From Chloroflexota bacterium (lineage in GTDB: Bacteria > Chloroflexota > Dormibacteria > CF-121): 45,422 nt of DNA. How positions within the stretch are numbered: the stretch's first letter is position 1; every line of letters starts with the position of its first letter. The stretch lies in assembly GCA_005881175.1 (NCBI GenBank), contig VBEN01000014.1, positions 1 through 45,422 on the forward strand, in the 5' to 3' direction. A program made the position numbers and the translations under genes. Below are positions 20,150 to 28,615 of this stretch, one piece after another. The notes under the pieces are model-generated. The model did not search any database. It had not been told where the DNA came from and worked only from the letters and a program-made list of their open reading frames with translations.

Positions 20150-20961
20150 TCATCTACAAGACCGACGCCGAGATCGACTTGATGCGCGAGGCGGGCGCCA
20201 TTCTGGCAGAGGCGCTGGCCCGGCTGCAGGGCATTGCCCGACCCGGCATCACCTTGCTCGAGCTGGACCGCGAGGCCGATCGCTTTATCCGTGGGCGTGG
20301 CTGCATTCCCGGGTTCGTCGGCTACCAGGGCTATCAGAACGCCATCTGCACCTCCGTCAACGATCAGGTGGTGCACGGCATTCCGACCAATCGCAAGCTG
20401 CGCGAGGGTGACCTGCTCAGCCTCGACGCCGGCCTGATCCACCGCGGTTTCTGGGCGGACGCCGGCCTGACGGTCGGCATCGGCAAGATTTCGGCGGAGG
20501 CCCAGCGGCTGATGGACGCGACCCGGGAGTCGCTGGACATCGGGATCCGCGAGGCCCAGGCGGGAAACCGGATCGGCGACATCAGCGCCGCAATCCAGCG
20601 GCACGTGGAAGGCGCGGGCTTTTCCGTCGTCGAAAGCTTCGTCGGTCACGGCATTGGCCGCGACATGCACGAAGATCCGCAGGTGCCCAACTTCGGGGTC
20701 CCCGGCCAGGGTCCGTTGCTCAAACCGGGCATGGTGCTGGCGATCGAACCGATGGTCAACGCCGGGCACAAGGATGTCGCCCTGCTGGGAGACGGCTGGA
20801 CGGTGGTGACCGTCGACCACAGCCTCTCGGCGTACTTTGAACACTCGGTGGCGATCACGGCCGACGGTCCCGAGATCCTCACGTCAGTTCGCAAGTCCGT
20901 TGCCCCGCGTCGTATTCCTTCCCCGCTCGTGGGAGAGGGTCAGGGTGGAGGTCTCGAATGA
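20146..20961 (+). CDS. map: Methionine aminopeptidase type I
   Basis: 271 residues from GTG 20146. Removes N-terminal Met from nascent proteins with two divalent metals. Metal ligands are visible: DAGL, DAGLTVG, GHGIG histidine, AIEPMV glutamate and FEHSVAIT glutamate. The normal fold ends around SVAITADGPEILT; the last ~15 residues (PSPLVGEGQGGG) look like the translation of a dispersed palindromic repeat rather than enzyme (see the repeat entry). Confidence 0.95.
   Translation: MIIYKTDAEIDLMREAGAILAEALARLQGIARPGITLLELDREADRFIRGRGCIPGFVGYQGYQNAICTSVNDQVVHGIPTNRKLREGDLLSLDAGLIHRGFWADAGLTVGIGKISAEAQRLMDATRESLDIGIREAQAGNRIGDISAAIQRHVEGAGFSVVESFVGHGIGRDMHEDPQVPNFGVPGQGPLLKPGMVLAIEPMVNAGHKDVALLGDGWTVVTVDHSLSAYFEHSVAITADGPEILTSVRKSVAPRRIPSPLVGEGQGGGLE
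20919..20956 (+). repeat. REP-like dispersed palindromic element captured in the map 3' end
   Basis: TTCCCCGCTCGTGGGAGAGG followed by GTCAGGGTGGAGG strongly resembles the short intergenic repeat (CCCTCTCCC...GGGAGAGGGTCAGGGTGAG type) scattered in many high-GC genomes, whose translation PSPLVGEGQGGG is recognisable. It forms the final codons of map and its stop lies just beyond. Copy number in the genome cannot be judged from one window. Confidence 0.5.
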
Positions 20962-20988
20962 TTGATCTGGGGCCTCTTGTGGTAAGCT
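20962..20988 (+). promoter_or_regulatory. Possible internal promoter before infA
   Basis: TTGATC at 20962-20967 and an extended -10 (TGG-TAAGCT, 20980-20988) with a 15-nt spacer, short but partly compensated by the TGN. It would start transcription near 20995, just before a small hairpin (21001-21014). Moderate match only. Confidence 0.4.
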
Positions 20989-21000
20989 ATTCGTTCGTGC

Positions 21001-21014
21001 GCCGGGAATCCGGC
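21001..21014 (+). promoter_or_regulatory. Leader hairpin before infA
   Basis: GCCGG-GAAT-CCGGC perfect 5-bp stem, placed relative to the putative promoter much as the rpsL leader hairpin is to its promoter. Confidence 0.35.
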
Positions 21015-21023
21015 GATAACGCC

Positions 21024-21038
21024 ATGGGCATTTGCTGA
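21024..21038 (+). other. Four-codon upstream mini-ORF overlapping infA start
   Basis: ATG GGC ATT TGC TGA; the TGA overlaps the infA ATG (TGATG). Ribosomes finishing it would be positioned at infA. It lacks a clear Shine-Dalgarno of its own, so translation is speculative. Confidence 0.25.
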
Positions 21039-21247
21039 TGGCGAGTATTGTCGTCGGACGGGTGGTGGAGCCGATGCCCAACGCGCTCTACCGCGTCGAG
21101 CTCGAGACCGGCCACAGGATCGTGGCTCACGTGGCGCCGGCCGCGCGGCTTCGGTTTCTCCGGGTGATCCCGGGTGACCGCGTCCGCGTCGAGGTGTCAC
21201 CGCTCGATCCGGGGCGCGGTCGAATCACGCGAAAAGAAAGTAAGTGA
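21038..21247 (+). CDS. infA: Translation initiation factor IF-1
   Basis: 69 residues from ATG 21038 (MASIVVGRVVEPMPNALYRVELETGHRIVAHV...PGDRVRVEVSPLDPGRGRITRKES). A single OB-fold protein that blocks the A site during initiation. It starts slightly later than typical IF-1 (missing the acidic MAKEDVI lead). A TTG at 21032 adds two residues. Normal location between map and rpmJ. Confidence 0.95.
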   Translation: MASIVVGRVVEPMPNALYRVELETGHRIVAHVAPAARLRFLRVIPGDRVRVEVSPLDPGRGRITRKESK

Positions 21248-21256
21248 GAAAGAAGC

Positions 21257-21370
21257 ATGAAAGTCCGTTCGTCGGTCAAGAAAATATGCGCGAAGTGCAA
21301 GGTCATCAAGCGCGGCGGCCAGGTGCGGGTCATCTGCGTCACGCCCAAACACAACCAGAGGCAGGGATAG
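21257..21370 (+). CDS. rpmJ: 50S ribosomal protein L36 (bL36), zinc type
   Basis: Too short for the ORF track. 37 codons: [20 protein letters not shown] followed by [17 protein letters not shown]. The zinc ligands C11, C14, C27 and H32 are intact. It lies 9 nt after infA and 8 nt before rpsM, the conserved position. Confidence 0.97.
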   Translation: MKVRSSVKKICAKCKVIKRGGQVRVICVTPKHNQRQG

Positions 21371-21378
21371 AAGGCTAG

Positions 21379-21762
21379 ATGGCAAGAATCGCCGGCGTTG
21401 ACATTCCGCGGGAAAAGCGTGTCGAAGTCGCGTTGACCTACATCTTTGGGGTCGGCCCGCGCACCGCGCAGCGGGTGCTGACGATCGCCAACATCGATCC
21501 GAATCTCCGAGTCAAGAACCTGAACGATGAGCAGGTCGGCCGTCTGCGCGACGTCATCGACAAGGAAGCTAAGGTCGAAGGCGAGCTGCGCCGAGAGATT
21601 GCCCTGAACATCAAGCGGCTGATGGAGATCGGCACCTACCGTGGCCTGCGCCACCGTCGTGGGTTGCCCGTCCGCGGCCAACGCACCCGGACGAACGCGC
21701 GCACCCGGCGTGGTCCGCGCAAGACCGTCGGCGTGCGCAAGAAGGCTGCCGAGAAGAAGTAA
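21379..21762 (+). CDS. rpsM: 30S ribosomal protein S13 (uS13)
   Basis: 127 residues: [26 protein letters not shown], helix-two-turn-helix, and the basic C-terminus [29 protein letters not shown] that reaches the P-site tRNA. Forms bridges to the 50S central protuberance. Confidence 0.97.
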   Translation: MARIAGVDIPREKRVEVALTYIFGVGPRTAQRVLTIANIDPNLRVKNLNDEQVGRLRDVIDKEAKVEGELRREIALNIKRLMEIGTYRGLRHRRGLPVRGQRTRTNARTRRGPRKTVGVRKKAAEKK

Positions 21763-21765
21763 ATC

Positions 21766-22158
21766 ATGCCCAAGAAGAAAGTCGTCCGCACCCGGCGTAG
21801 AGAAAAGAAGCACGTCACCGTCGGCCAGGCGCACATCCAGAGCACGTTCAACAACACCGTCGTCTCGCTCACCGACGCGCAGGGCAACGTGCTCGCCTGG
21901 GGCAGCGCGGGAAGCCAGGGCTTCAAGGGTTCGCGAAAGAGCACGCCCTTTGCGGCGCAGATCACGGCGGAGGCGACGGCGCGCCGCGCCATGGAGCACG
22001 GCCTGAAGCAGATCGAGATCTTCGTGAAGGGACCGGGTGCCGGCCGGGAGGCCGCGATCCGTTCTTTGCAGGCGGCGGGTCTCGAAGTCACGGCGATCAC
22101 GGACGTGACGCCCATCCCCCACAACGGCTGCCGGCCGCCGAAACGGAGGCGCGTCTAG
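21766..22158 (+). CDS. rpsK: 30S ribosomal protein S11 (uS11)
   Basis: 130 residues: [46 protein letters not shown] and [18 protein letters not shown], the complete family signature. Platform protein contacting the mRNA exit. rpsD begins at the next base after its stop. Confidence 0.98.
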   Translation: MPKKKVVRTRRREKKHVTVGQAHIQSTFNNTVVSLTDAQGNVLAWGSAGSQGFKGSRKSTPFAAQITAEATARRAMEHGLKQIEIFVKGPGAGREAAIRSLQAAGLEVTAITDVTPIPHNGCRPPKRRRV

Positions 22159-22785
22159 ATGGGCCGCTACGAGGGCGCCGTCTGCCGTCATTGCCGCCGA
22201 GAGGGCGTCAAGCTATTCCTGAAGGGCGAGAAGTGCTTCACCAAGTGCACGCTGGACCGGCGGGCGATGCCGCCCGGCATGCATACCCAGGTGCGGCGTC
22301 GGAAAGTCTCGGACTATGGCATCCAGCTGCGCGCGAAGCAGCGGGCGCGCCGGATCTATTTCCTGCTGGAAGGCCAGTTTCGACTCTACTTTGACCGCGC
22401 GGCCAAGATGGCCGGCGTCACCGGCTTGAATCTGTTGCGCTTGCTCGAAACCCGGCTGGACAACGTCGTTTATCGCGTCGGCTTTGCCGCATCACGTCGC
22501 GATGCCCGGCAGATCGTCTCCCACCGGCACATCACCGTCAACGGCCGGATCGTGAATATCCCGTCGTACGCCGTGCGGGTCGGCGACGTGATCGCGATCA
22601 AGGAGAAAAGCAAAGAAGTCGATCGAATCAAAAACGCGCTCGATGCCGGCGAGCAGCGGACCGTCGTCCCCTGGCTCAGCCTGGATAAAGACAATATGAC
22701 CGCGAAGATCGTCGCGCAGCCTGGGCGGGACGACATCGACCAGACCATCCAGGAGCAGTTGATCGTCGAGTTTTATTCGAGATAA
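22159..22785 (+). CDS. rpsD: 30S ribosomal protein S4 (uS4)
   Basis: 208 residues. Primary 16S rRNA-binding protein. An N-terminal Cys-rich part (CRHCRREGVKLFLKGEKCFTKC) suggests a zinc-binding N-terminus, found in one class of uS4. The S4 RNA-binding domain is clear (RLDNVVYRVGFAASRRDARQIVSHRHITVNGRIVNIPSY). Confidence 0.97.
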   Translation: MGRYEGAVCRHCRREGVKLFLKGEKCFTKCTLDRRAMPPGMHTQVRRRKVSDYGIQLRAKQRARRIYFLLEGQFRLYFDRAAKMAGVTGLNLLRLLETRLDNVVYRVGFAASRRDARQIVSHRHITVNGRIVNIPSYAVRVGDVIAIKEKSKEVDRIKNALDAGEQRTVVPWLSLDKDNMTAKIVAQPGRDDIDQTIQEQLIVEFYSR

Positions 22786-22805
22786 TTTTTCAGTCAAGGA
22801 GCACC

Positions 22806-23762
22806 ATGATCGATACCGCCCAACCCCAGGTCAAAAGCATCGAGAACTCGACTGCCTACGGGAAGTTCGAGATCGAGCCGCTCGAGCCCGGCTTCGGCAC
22901 CACGCTGGGCAACGCGCTCCGGCGCGTGCTGCTGAGCACGTTGAAGGGCGCCGCCGTGACGTCGGTGTCTATCGAGGGCGTCGCGCACGAGTTCTCATCG
23001 ATTCCGTACGTGAAAGAAGACGTGACAGAGATCATCCTGAACCTCAAGGGGCTCAACCTGATCTCCTACAGCGAGGATCCAGTTCGCCTCACGCTGGACG
23101 TGAGCGGCCCGAAGGAAGTCAGGGCGTCAGACATCCAGGCGCCCAGTGACGTCGAGATCGTCAATCCGGATCTCTATATCTGCACGCTTGACTCGAACAA
23201 GGGGCGGCTGCGGATGGAGCTCACCGTCGAGCGCGGCAAGGGCTACGTGCCCGCCGACCGCAATAAGAAAGAGGGCCAGCCGATCGGGGTCATCCCGATC
23301 GATGCGATCTTCAGCCCGGTCGTGAAGGCGAATTTCTTGATCGAGAAGACCCGCGTTGGCCAGGAGACCGACTGGGACAAGTTGATCCTCGAGGTCTGGA
23401 CCGACGGCACCATCCCGCCCGACCAGGCGATCAGCGAGGCCGCCAAGCAGTTCACGTCGCATCTGGGTCTGTTTACGAGGTTCACCGAGCGGATCAAGGA
23501 CGCCGACGTGCCGCCGCAGAAGGGTAATGATCTATCGTCCAGGCTCGCGGACGTGCCGATCGAGGATCTGGACCTCTCGGTGCGCGCGCTGAACTGCCTC
23601 AAGGCGAACGAGATCACGAAGGTGGGCCAGTTGGTGGCGCTGCGCGAGGAAGATCTGCTGAGCCTGCGCAACTTCGGCCGTAAGTCGCTCGATGAGATCA
23701 AAGAAAAGCTGGTGCAGCGCGGCTTCCTCACGCCGGACGAGCTGACCAAGGTCCTGGTCTAG
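22806..23762 (+). CDS. rpoA: RNA polymerase alpha subunit
   Basis: 318 residues, AAGGAG Shine-Dalgarno. N-terminal dimerisation domain with FEIEPLEPGFGTTLGNALRRVLLSTLKGAA; C-terminal domain (about 250-318) with LSVRALNCLKANEITKVGQLVALREEDLLSLRNFGRKSLDEIKEKL, which binds UP elements and activators. Confidence 0.98.
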   Translation: MIDTAQPQVKSIENSTAYGKFEIEPLEPGFGTTLGNALRRVLLSTLKGAAVTSVSIEGVAHEFSSIPYVKEDVTEIILNLKGLNLISYSEDPVRLTLDVSGPKEVRASDIQAPSDVEIVNPDLYICTLDSNKGRLRMELTVERGKGYVPADRNKKEGQPIGVIPIDAIFSPVVKANFLIEKTRVGQETDWDKLILEVWTDGTIPPDQAISEAAKQFTSHLGLFTRFTERIKDADVPPQKGNDLSSRLADVPIEDLDLSVRALNCLKANEITKVGQLVALREEDLLSLRNFGRKSLDEIKEKLVQRGFLTPDELTKVLV

Positions 23763-23779
23763 GGAGCGGCAGCACGCGC

Positions 23780-24136
23780 GTGCGGCACCAGAAAGCGGGT
23801 CGGAAGTTCGGTCGGTCGACGGCACATCGCAAAGCGATGAGCCGCAACCTGGTGACCTCGCTGCTGGACCACGGCCGCATCGAAACCACCGAGGCAAAAG
23901 GCAAGGAACTGCGGCGCTGGGTCGAACGCGTCATCACCACGGCCAAGAACGACAACGTCGCCGCCCGGCGCGCGGTCGACGCTGTCGTCGAAGACCGCGA
24001 GGTCACCGAGCGGCTCTTCACGAGGCTGTTGCCGCGCATGAAGGACCGCACCGGTGGATACACCCGCGTGCTCAAGATTGGTCCGCGCCAGGGCGATGGT
24101 GCCCTCATGGTGCTGATCGAGCTGGTCGATCGGTGA
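23780..24136 (+). CDS. rplQ: 50S ribosomal protein L17 (bL17)
   Basis: 118 residues from GTG 23780: MRHQKAGRKFGRSTAHRKAMSRNLVTSLLDHGRIETTEAKGKELRRWVERVITTA and GGYTRVLKIGPRQGDGALMVLIEL. TGA overlaps the truA GTG. Confidence 0.97.
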   Translation: MRHQKAGRKFGRSTAHRKAMSRNLVTSLLDHGRIETTEAKGKELRRWVERVITTAKNDNVAARRAVDAVVEDREVTERLFTRLLPRMKDRTGGYTRVLKIGPRQGDGALMVLIELVDR

Positions 24137-24858
24137 ATATCAAGCTGATCGTCGAGTACGAAGGCACTCGCTATCACGGCTGGCAGGCCCAGACTGGCCG
24201 GCCCACGGTCGAGGCGGCGCTCCGCGACGCGATCCAGAGCCTGACCGGCGAGTCACCGCGACTCGCGGCGGCGGGCCGAACCGATGCCGGCGTCCACGCC
24301 CTCGGCCAGGTCGTCAACTTCAAGTTGGAACAGCCGTTCCCGGTGGACCAACTGCCTGGCGCCCTGAACGCCCGGCTGGATCCCGACATTGCGGTCCGGC
24401 ACGCGGAGCTGGTCGACGACGCGTTCGATGCCCGCTATTCGGCGCGTGCCCGACTCTATGCGTACCGGATCCGTCAGGCCCTACCCCGCGGCGCGTATCA
24501 ACGGCAATACGCCTGGGGCGTGCATGACGAACTGGATCTTGCCGCGATGCAGTTGGCCGGCGCGCGGCTCGAGGGGAGGCACGATTTCCGTGCCTTCGGT
24601 CGCAGCCCGCGTCCGGGTGGCCACACGATGCGTCGCATCTACGACATTACGGTCAGCGCTACCGGCGACTGGATCACGATCGCCGTGTCCGCGGACGCGT
24701 TTCTCTACGGCATGGTTCGCCGTATCGCCGGCGCGTTAGTCGACATCGGTCGGCGCAAGCGGCCGCTCGAGTGGATCGATGAGCTCATGAATGGTTCGAC
24801 GGTTGGATTGCGCCTGGCGCCGCCCCAGGGGTTGGTGCAGGTCGGCGTGGAGTACTGA
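24133..24858 (+). CDS. truA: tRNA pseudouridine synthase A (positions 38-40)
   Basis: 241 residues from GTG 24133. Converts uridines 38-40 of the tRNA anticodon arm to pseudouridine. Catalytic aspartate D51 lies in AAGRTDAGVHALGQV; other blocks are YEGTRYHGWQAQ, YSARARLYAYRI and DAFLYGMVRRIAGALVDIG. Typical post-alpha-operon neighbour in Gram-positives. Confidence 0.97.
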   Translation: MNIKLIVEYEGTRYHGWQAQTGRPTVEAALRDAIQSLTGESPRLAAAGRTDAGVHALGQVVNFKLEQPFPVDQLPGALNARLDPDIAVRHAELVDDAFDARYSARARLYAYRIRQALPRGAYQRQYAWGVHDELDLAAMQLAGARLEGRHDFRAFGRSPRPGGHTMRRIYDITVSATGDWITIAVSADAFLYGMVRRIAGALVDIGRRKRPLEWIDELMNGSTVGLRLAPPQGLVQVGVEY

Positions 24859-24860
24859 TC

Positions 24861-25334
24861 GTGGCACCCGTGATGAAGACGTACAGCGCGAAGCCCTCGG
24901 AATTGAAGGCAAGCTGGTACATCGTCGATGCCAGTGGGCAGACCCTGGGTCGGCTCGCTGCCAACGTGGCAAAGATCCTGCGCGGCAAGCACAAGCCGAT
25001 CTACACCCCGCACTTGAATACCGGCGACCATGTCATCGTCGTCAACGTCAAAGGCATTCGAGTAACGGGCAAGAAGCCGACGGATAAGATTTACACGTCC
25101 TACACGGGCTATCCTGGCGGTTTGCGCAAGCGGGCCTACGGCAGCATGGTCGAGCGACATCCGACGTTTCCGTTCAGGCACGCCGTCTCAGGGATGCTGC
25201 AACACGGCACGCTCGGGAAGGCGCAGCTGCGACGACTCAAAGTCTATTCAGGAGACGCGCATCCACACAAGGCGCAGCAGCCGATAGCAATAAAATTCTC
25301 TGAACGAGGGGAGATCGAAGTCATTGGCCGATAA
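24861..25334 (+). CDS. rplM: 50S ribosomal protein L13 (uL13)
   Basis: 157 residues from GTG 24861: [58 protein letters not shown] and [30 protein letters not shown]. Its 3' end overlaps rpsI by 11 bases. Confidence 0.97.
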   Translation: MAPVMKTYSAKPSELKASWYIVDASGQTLGRLAANVAKILRGKHKPIYTPHLNTGDHVIVVNVKGIRVTGKKPTDKIYTSYTGYPGGLRKRAYGSMVERHPTFPFRHAVSGMLQHGTLGKAQLRRLKVYSGDAHPHKAQQPIAIKFSERGEIEVIGR

Positions 25335-25722
25335 CGCTACGTACTACTACGGGACCGGGCGCAGGAAGAACGCGATCGCGCGAGTGCGCCTCTACCCCGG
25401 TGAGGGCACCATCATGGTCAACAACAAGCCCCCCTTGCAATACTTCGGACGGCGGATGCTGGAGATGGTCGTTGTCGAGCCGCTGAAGCTGACCGAAAGT
25501 CAGAAACGCTTCAGTGTCAGCGCCATGGTGAACGGCGGCGGGATGTCTGGGCAGGCCGGAGCGGTTCAGCACGGCATCGCCCGGGCGCTCTGCGCGGCGG
25601 ACCTGGCGATGCGGCCGGTGCTGAAGAAACACGGCATGCTGACCCGCGACCCGCGCATGAAGGAGCGCAAGAAGCCCGGCCTCAAGCGCGCCCGCAAAGC
25701 ACCGCAGTACACCAAGCGCTAG
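25324..25722 (+). CDS. rpsI: 30S ribosomal protein S9 (uS9)
   Basis: 132 residues from TTG 25324, with GAGGGGA about 10 nt upstream inside rplM. Signatures: [41 protein letters not shown] and the C-terminal tail [13 protein letters not shown] that contacts P-site tRNA (the final KR is intact). Last gene of the cluster; no convincing intrinsic terminator follows. Confidence 0.97.
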   Translation: MADNATYYYGTGRRKNAIARVRLYPGEGTIMVNNKPPLQYFGRRMLEMVVVEPLKLTESQKRFSVSAMVNGGGMSGQAGAVQHGIARALCAADLAMRPVLKKHGMLTRDPRMKERKKPGLKRARKAPQYTKR

Positions 25723-25783
25723 CGAGCACGCGTTGTCCCGCGCTCTGCCCCACGAAGGCGGCTAGGTGAGGGACGTCCGGCTC

Positions 25784-26944
25784 TCAGCCCGATCGGATTC
25801 GCGCCGTAACCGTCCGTGCTGGCGGCGTCGCAATCCATCGGCCGTCCTTCTCGCGCCGCAACTTCCAGCCCTCTTCGTGGACTTTCCTGTGGTGCGTCCG
25901 ACACACTAGCCCCAGGTTTTCCAGCTTCGTCGGTCCGCCGTCGGCCCAGTGGACGAGGTGATGGCCGTCGCACCATGGGGTCGGCCGGTCGCAACCCGGG
26001 AATACGCAGCGATGATCACGGGCGACCATTGCTCGGCGGGTCGCTGGCGGAATACTGCGGCCGGCATGGGTGACCTCCTGCTCGAGCTCGCCCAATCCAG
26101 TGATCCGGGTTACGGCGGAGTCGCACGCAAGCCGCCGAACCGTTTCAGCGGGGAGCGTTCCGCCCCATTCGACCTCACCTGCCGGAGCGCCGCCGATACC
26201 AGCCAGCGTATCGCGGCTGGCCTTGATGATCAGCTGCGGGCGTGGACCGGCACCGTCCGGATGCCCAGGGCCGATTTCCGCCTGGCAGCGCTCGACCAGG
26301 CCATCGGCGAGCCGCTGTTCCGGAGTTCTCGTGTCGCCCTTGGCCGGCTTGGCAAACGGCTCGAGCGCAGTACGGACGATCGCCCCGCCCTCTGCGTCGA
26401 GCAGACCGTCGATTCGAACCAGGCCGTCCAACGGCTGCCCGATGCGCAGATACCGACGCTCATGGGCCCGATTCGCCTCGGCAAGGGCTGCCTGGGCGTC
26501 GACCCGGTGCTCGAAGTTCTTGGCGACGCCCACGAACTGACCAGGGTCCATTGTTTCGGCGGCCTTCAGGAGCGTCACTTCGGCCTTGCGGACCTGGGCG
26601 GCGCCGAGGTGCTCGGCGGTCCGGGCCATCGCCACGGCGTGCTGGTAACCGATCTGACCGCGAGCCAGGGCTTCTTCCGTCCGAGGCAGCTCTTTGAGCT
26701 GGTGGGCCACTTCGACGCGCTCGGCGGCGGCGCCACCGGACAGCTTGCCCTTCACTCGTAACCAGGGGACCATCCCGAGGAACCCGTCAGCCTTGTAGCC
26801 GCCGGCCTTCTCGAAACGGCGCGTGGCCTCCGCCGCCATCGCCTCAGTGCGGTCGATGATTTCGCGGCCTTTGATGATGACCTCGCCGAGTTGGCCGGCG
26901 GGTTGTTCGGCAAGCCAGCCGGGCAGCTCGTTGAAGCCCGACAT
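25784..26944 (-). CDS. DUF222 / HNH endonuclease-domain protein (13E12-type)
   Basis: 386 residues when started at ATG 26944 (MSGFNELPGWLAEQPAGQ); the track ORF adds 52 residues overlapping the divergent gene's 5' region. The N-terminal ~280 residues resemble the DUF222 domain of the 13E12 repeat family; the C-terminal HNH module is clear: CVFPGCDRPTPWCDGHHLVHWADGG then NLGLVCRTHHRKVHEEGW, with CxxC-type zinc ligands and the HH catalytic pair. Families of this kind are multicopy in actinobacteria-like genomes and may be selfish nucleases; true substrate unknown. It is the only long antisense gene between the ribosomal cluster and cdaA, which suggests insertion. Confidence 0.85.
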   Translation of the reverse strand: MSGFNELPGWLAEQPAGQLGEVIIKGREIIDRTEAMAAEATRRFEKAGGYKADGFLGMVPWLRVKGKLSGGAAAERVEVAHQLKELPRTEEALARGQIGYQHAVAMARTAEHLGAAQVRKAEVTLLKAAETMDPGQFVGVAKNFEHRVDAQAALAEANRAHERRYLRIGQPLDGLVRIDGLLDAEGGAIVRTALEPFAKPAKGDTRTPEQRLADGLVERCQAEIGPGHPDGAGPRPQLIIKASRDTLAGIGGAPAGEVEWGGTLPAETVRRLACDSAVTRITGLGELEQEVTHAGRSIPPATRRAMVARDHRCVFPGCDRPTPWCDGHHLVHWADGGPTKLENLGLVCRTHHRKVHEEGWKLRREKDGRWIATPPARTVTARIRSG

Positions 26945-27003
26945 GATCCGGTCGAGTGGCGTCTCGCTGGACCTGCACACCCTGCAATCCTGAGCTATGG
27001 TTG

Positions 27004-27019
27004 CGACAGCTGTCTGTCG
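27004..27019. repeat. Short palindrome in the HNH/SRAP divergent intergenic region
   Basis: CGACAG-CTGT-CTGTCG, a perfect 6-bp inverted repeat that also contains the palindrome GACAGCTGTC (27005-27014). Its place between two divergent starts would suit an operator. It does not match a LexA box I recognise. Confidence 0.35.
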
Positions 27020-27050
27020 TAACGAAGGCTGGTAAGCGAAAATCGAGATC

Positions 27051-27707
27051 GTGTGCGGCCGAATCGGCGCCTCCATGCCTCGTGCGGAGTTGCTCGACAC
27101 CTACTTCTGGCTCAGGGATGCGCCGGAAGACGAGCCGCGCTACAATATCGCCCCGACCGATCCGGTGCTGGCCGTTGGCCCCGATCGCGCCGAGGTCGTG
27201 CGCTGGGGCATCGAGGGGGCCAAGGGTGGGCTCTTCAACTTACGCGCCGAGACGGCGCTCAGCAAGCCGTACTACCGGTCGATGCTGTTGAGTCAGCGAG
27301 TTCTGGTGCCGGCCAGCCACTTCTATGAATGGCGAAAATTCGGTAAGCAGCGGCTGCCGGTCGCCGTCTCACGCGCGGACGGCAAGTTCCTCAATCTGGC
27401 CGCCCTTCGTGGCCGCTGGCAGGGTGAGCCTGCGGCGACGATCCTGACAACGACGCCCAACGCGGACATCGAGGCCCTCCACAACCGGATGCCGGTGGTA
27501 TTGAGCGACGAGGATGCCGCCACCTGGGCGCTGGAAGAGCTGTCCCTGCGTCATCTGGCCGAGTTCCTCAAGCCGTGTCCCGACGGATGGCTGCGCCTGG
27601 CGCCGGCGTCGCCGCTCGTGAACGATGTCCATAACGAGGGCCGCGAGCTGCTGGACCCGCAATCCCGGCCGCCTCAACACCAGCTGGAGCTCATGCCTCG
27701 CGACTGA
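27051..27707 (+). CDS. SRAP-domain protein (YedK/HMCES abasic-site shield)
   Basis: 218 residues from GTG 27051, giving MCGRIG with the catalytic Cys at position 2. SRAP proteins cross-link through Cys2 to abasic sites in single-stranded DNA to protect forks. Other family landmarks: RYNIAPTDPVLAV, RWGIEG, NLRAETALSKPYYR, PASHFYEW (active-site Glu) and LHNRMPVVL (active-site His). The start is fixed because Cys2 must follow the initiator Met. Likely part of DNA-damage tolerance. Confidence 0.93.
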   Translation: MCGRIGASMPRAELLDTYFWLRDAPEDEPRYNIAPTDPVLAVGPDRAEVVRWGIEGAKGGLFNLRAETALSKPYYRSMLLSQRVLVPASHFYEWRKFGKQRLPVAVSRADGKFLNLAALRGRWQGEPAATILTTTPNADIEALHNRMPVVLSDEDAATWALEELSLRHLAEFLKPCPDGWLRLAPASPLVNDVHNEGRELLDPQSRPPQHQLELMPRD

Positions 27708-27759
27708 ACACGACGGCGGACAATGTAGCGGCCCGGATTAGCGGATACTAGTCGCCGAA

Positions 27760-28614
27760 GTGGACGTCATTCTCCGCGACATCATGGTGTTTCTCCAGAG
27801 CGGAGACATCTGGCGCCATGTCCTCGACCTGATCGACATCGGCCTGGTGGCCTTCTTTCTCTACCGGATGTTTCTGCTCATCCGCGGCACGCAGGCGGTT
27901 CAGCTGATGTTCGGCGTGCTGTTGCTGGCCCTGATTGGCCTGCTTGCCAACCTGCTCGACCTGCGCCTGCTGTCCTGGATCTTCCGCAACGCCGCGCCCG
28001 CGATCTTGATCGGCATCATCGTGCTCTTCCAGCCCGAGATCCGCCGGGCGCTCGACCAGTTCGGCCGCATCGGCTTCATTGGCCGGCCGCTGGCGCATTA
28101 CAACCTGCAAATTTTCAATCGAATGATCGACGAGGTGATCCGGGCCACGACCAAGCTGACCCAGCGCTTCACGGGCGCGCTCATCGTCTTCGAGAAAGAG
28201 ACTGGCCTGGAAAACTACGCGAACAGCGGCATTCGGATCAACGGCGAGCTGACCGCCGAATTCCTGGAGGCGATCTTCTTTCCGAACTCACCGCTCCACG
28301 ATGGCGCGGTGATCGTGCGCGGGAACCAGATCCTGGCAGCCGGCTGCGTCCTGCCGCTGGCCGAGGAGGGGACGGTCCGCGAGCGGATGGGCACCCGGCA
28401 TCGTGCCGGACTCGGCCTCTCGATGCAGACGGATGCCGTCGTCCTGATCCTGAGCGAAGAGCTCGGCCAGATCGCCGTGGCGCATGAGGGCAAGCTCCTG
28501 CGCAATCTCGATCCGGACCGGCTCCGGCAAGTGCTCACGTCACTGTTGCAGCCCCGTACAGAGTTGCACCGGCCACCGCTGCCGGTATGGCGACGGGAGG
28601 ACCGGGCCCGATAA
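27760..28614 (+). CDS. cdaA: Diadenylate cyclase CdaA (c-di-AMP synthase)
   Basis: 284 residues from GTG 27760. Makes c-di-AMP from two ATP. About three N-terminal transmembrane helices (residues ~22-42, 47-68, 78-92) precede the DAC domain with LHDGAVIV (DGA at 181-183) and GTRHRAGLG (RHR at 213-215), the two active-site motifs. Followed by cdaR and glmS, matching the cda cluster (cdaA-cdaR-glmM/glmS) that links c-di-AMP to cell-wall precursor supply. Confidence 0.95.
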   Translation: MDVILRDIMVFLQSGDIWRHVLDLIDIGLVAFFLYRMFLLIRGTQAVQLMFGVLLLALIGLLANLLDLRLLSWIFRNAAPAILIGIIVLFQPEIRRALDQFGRIGFIGRPLAHYNLQIFNRMIDEVIRATTKLTQRFTGALIVFEKETGLENYANSGIRINGELTAEFLEAIFFPNSPLHDGAVIVRGNQILAAGCVLPLAEEGTVRERMGTRHRAGLGLSMQTDAVVLILSEELGQIAVAHEGKLLRNLDPDRLRQVLTSLLQPRTELHRPPLPVWRREDRAR

Positions 28615-28615
28615 A

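Noticed and set aside
25723-25783. Intrinsic terminator after rpsI
   Set aside because: Only an imperfect GAGCACGCG/CGCGCTC stem without a T-tract is present.
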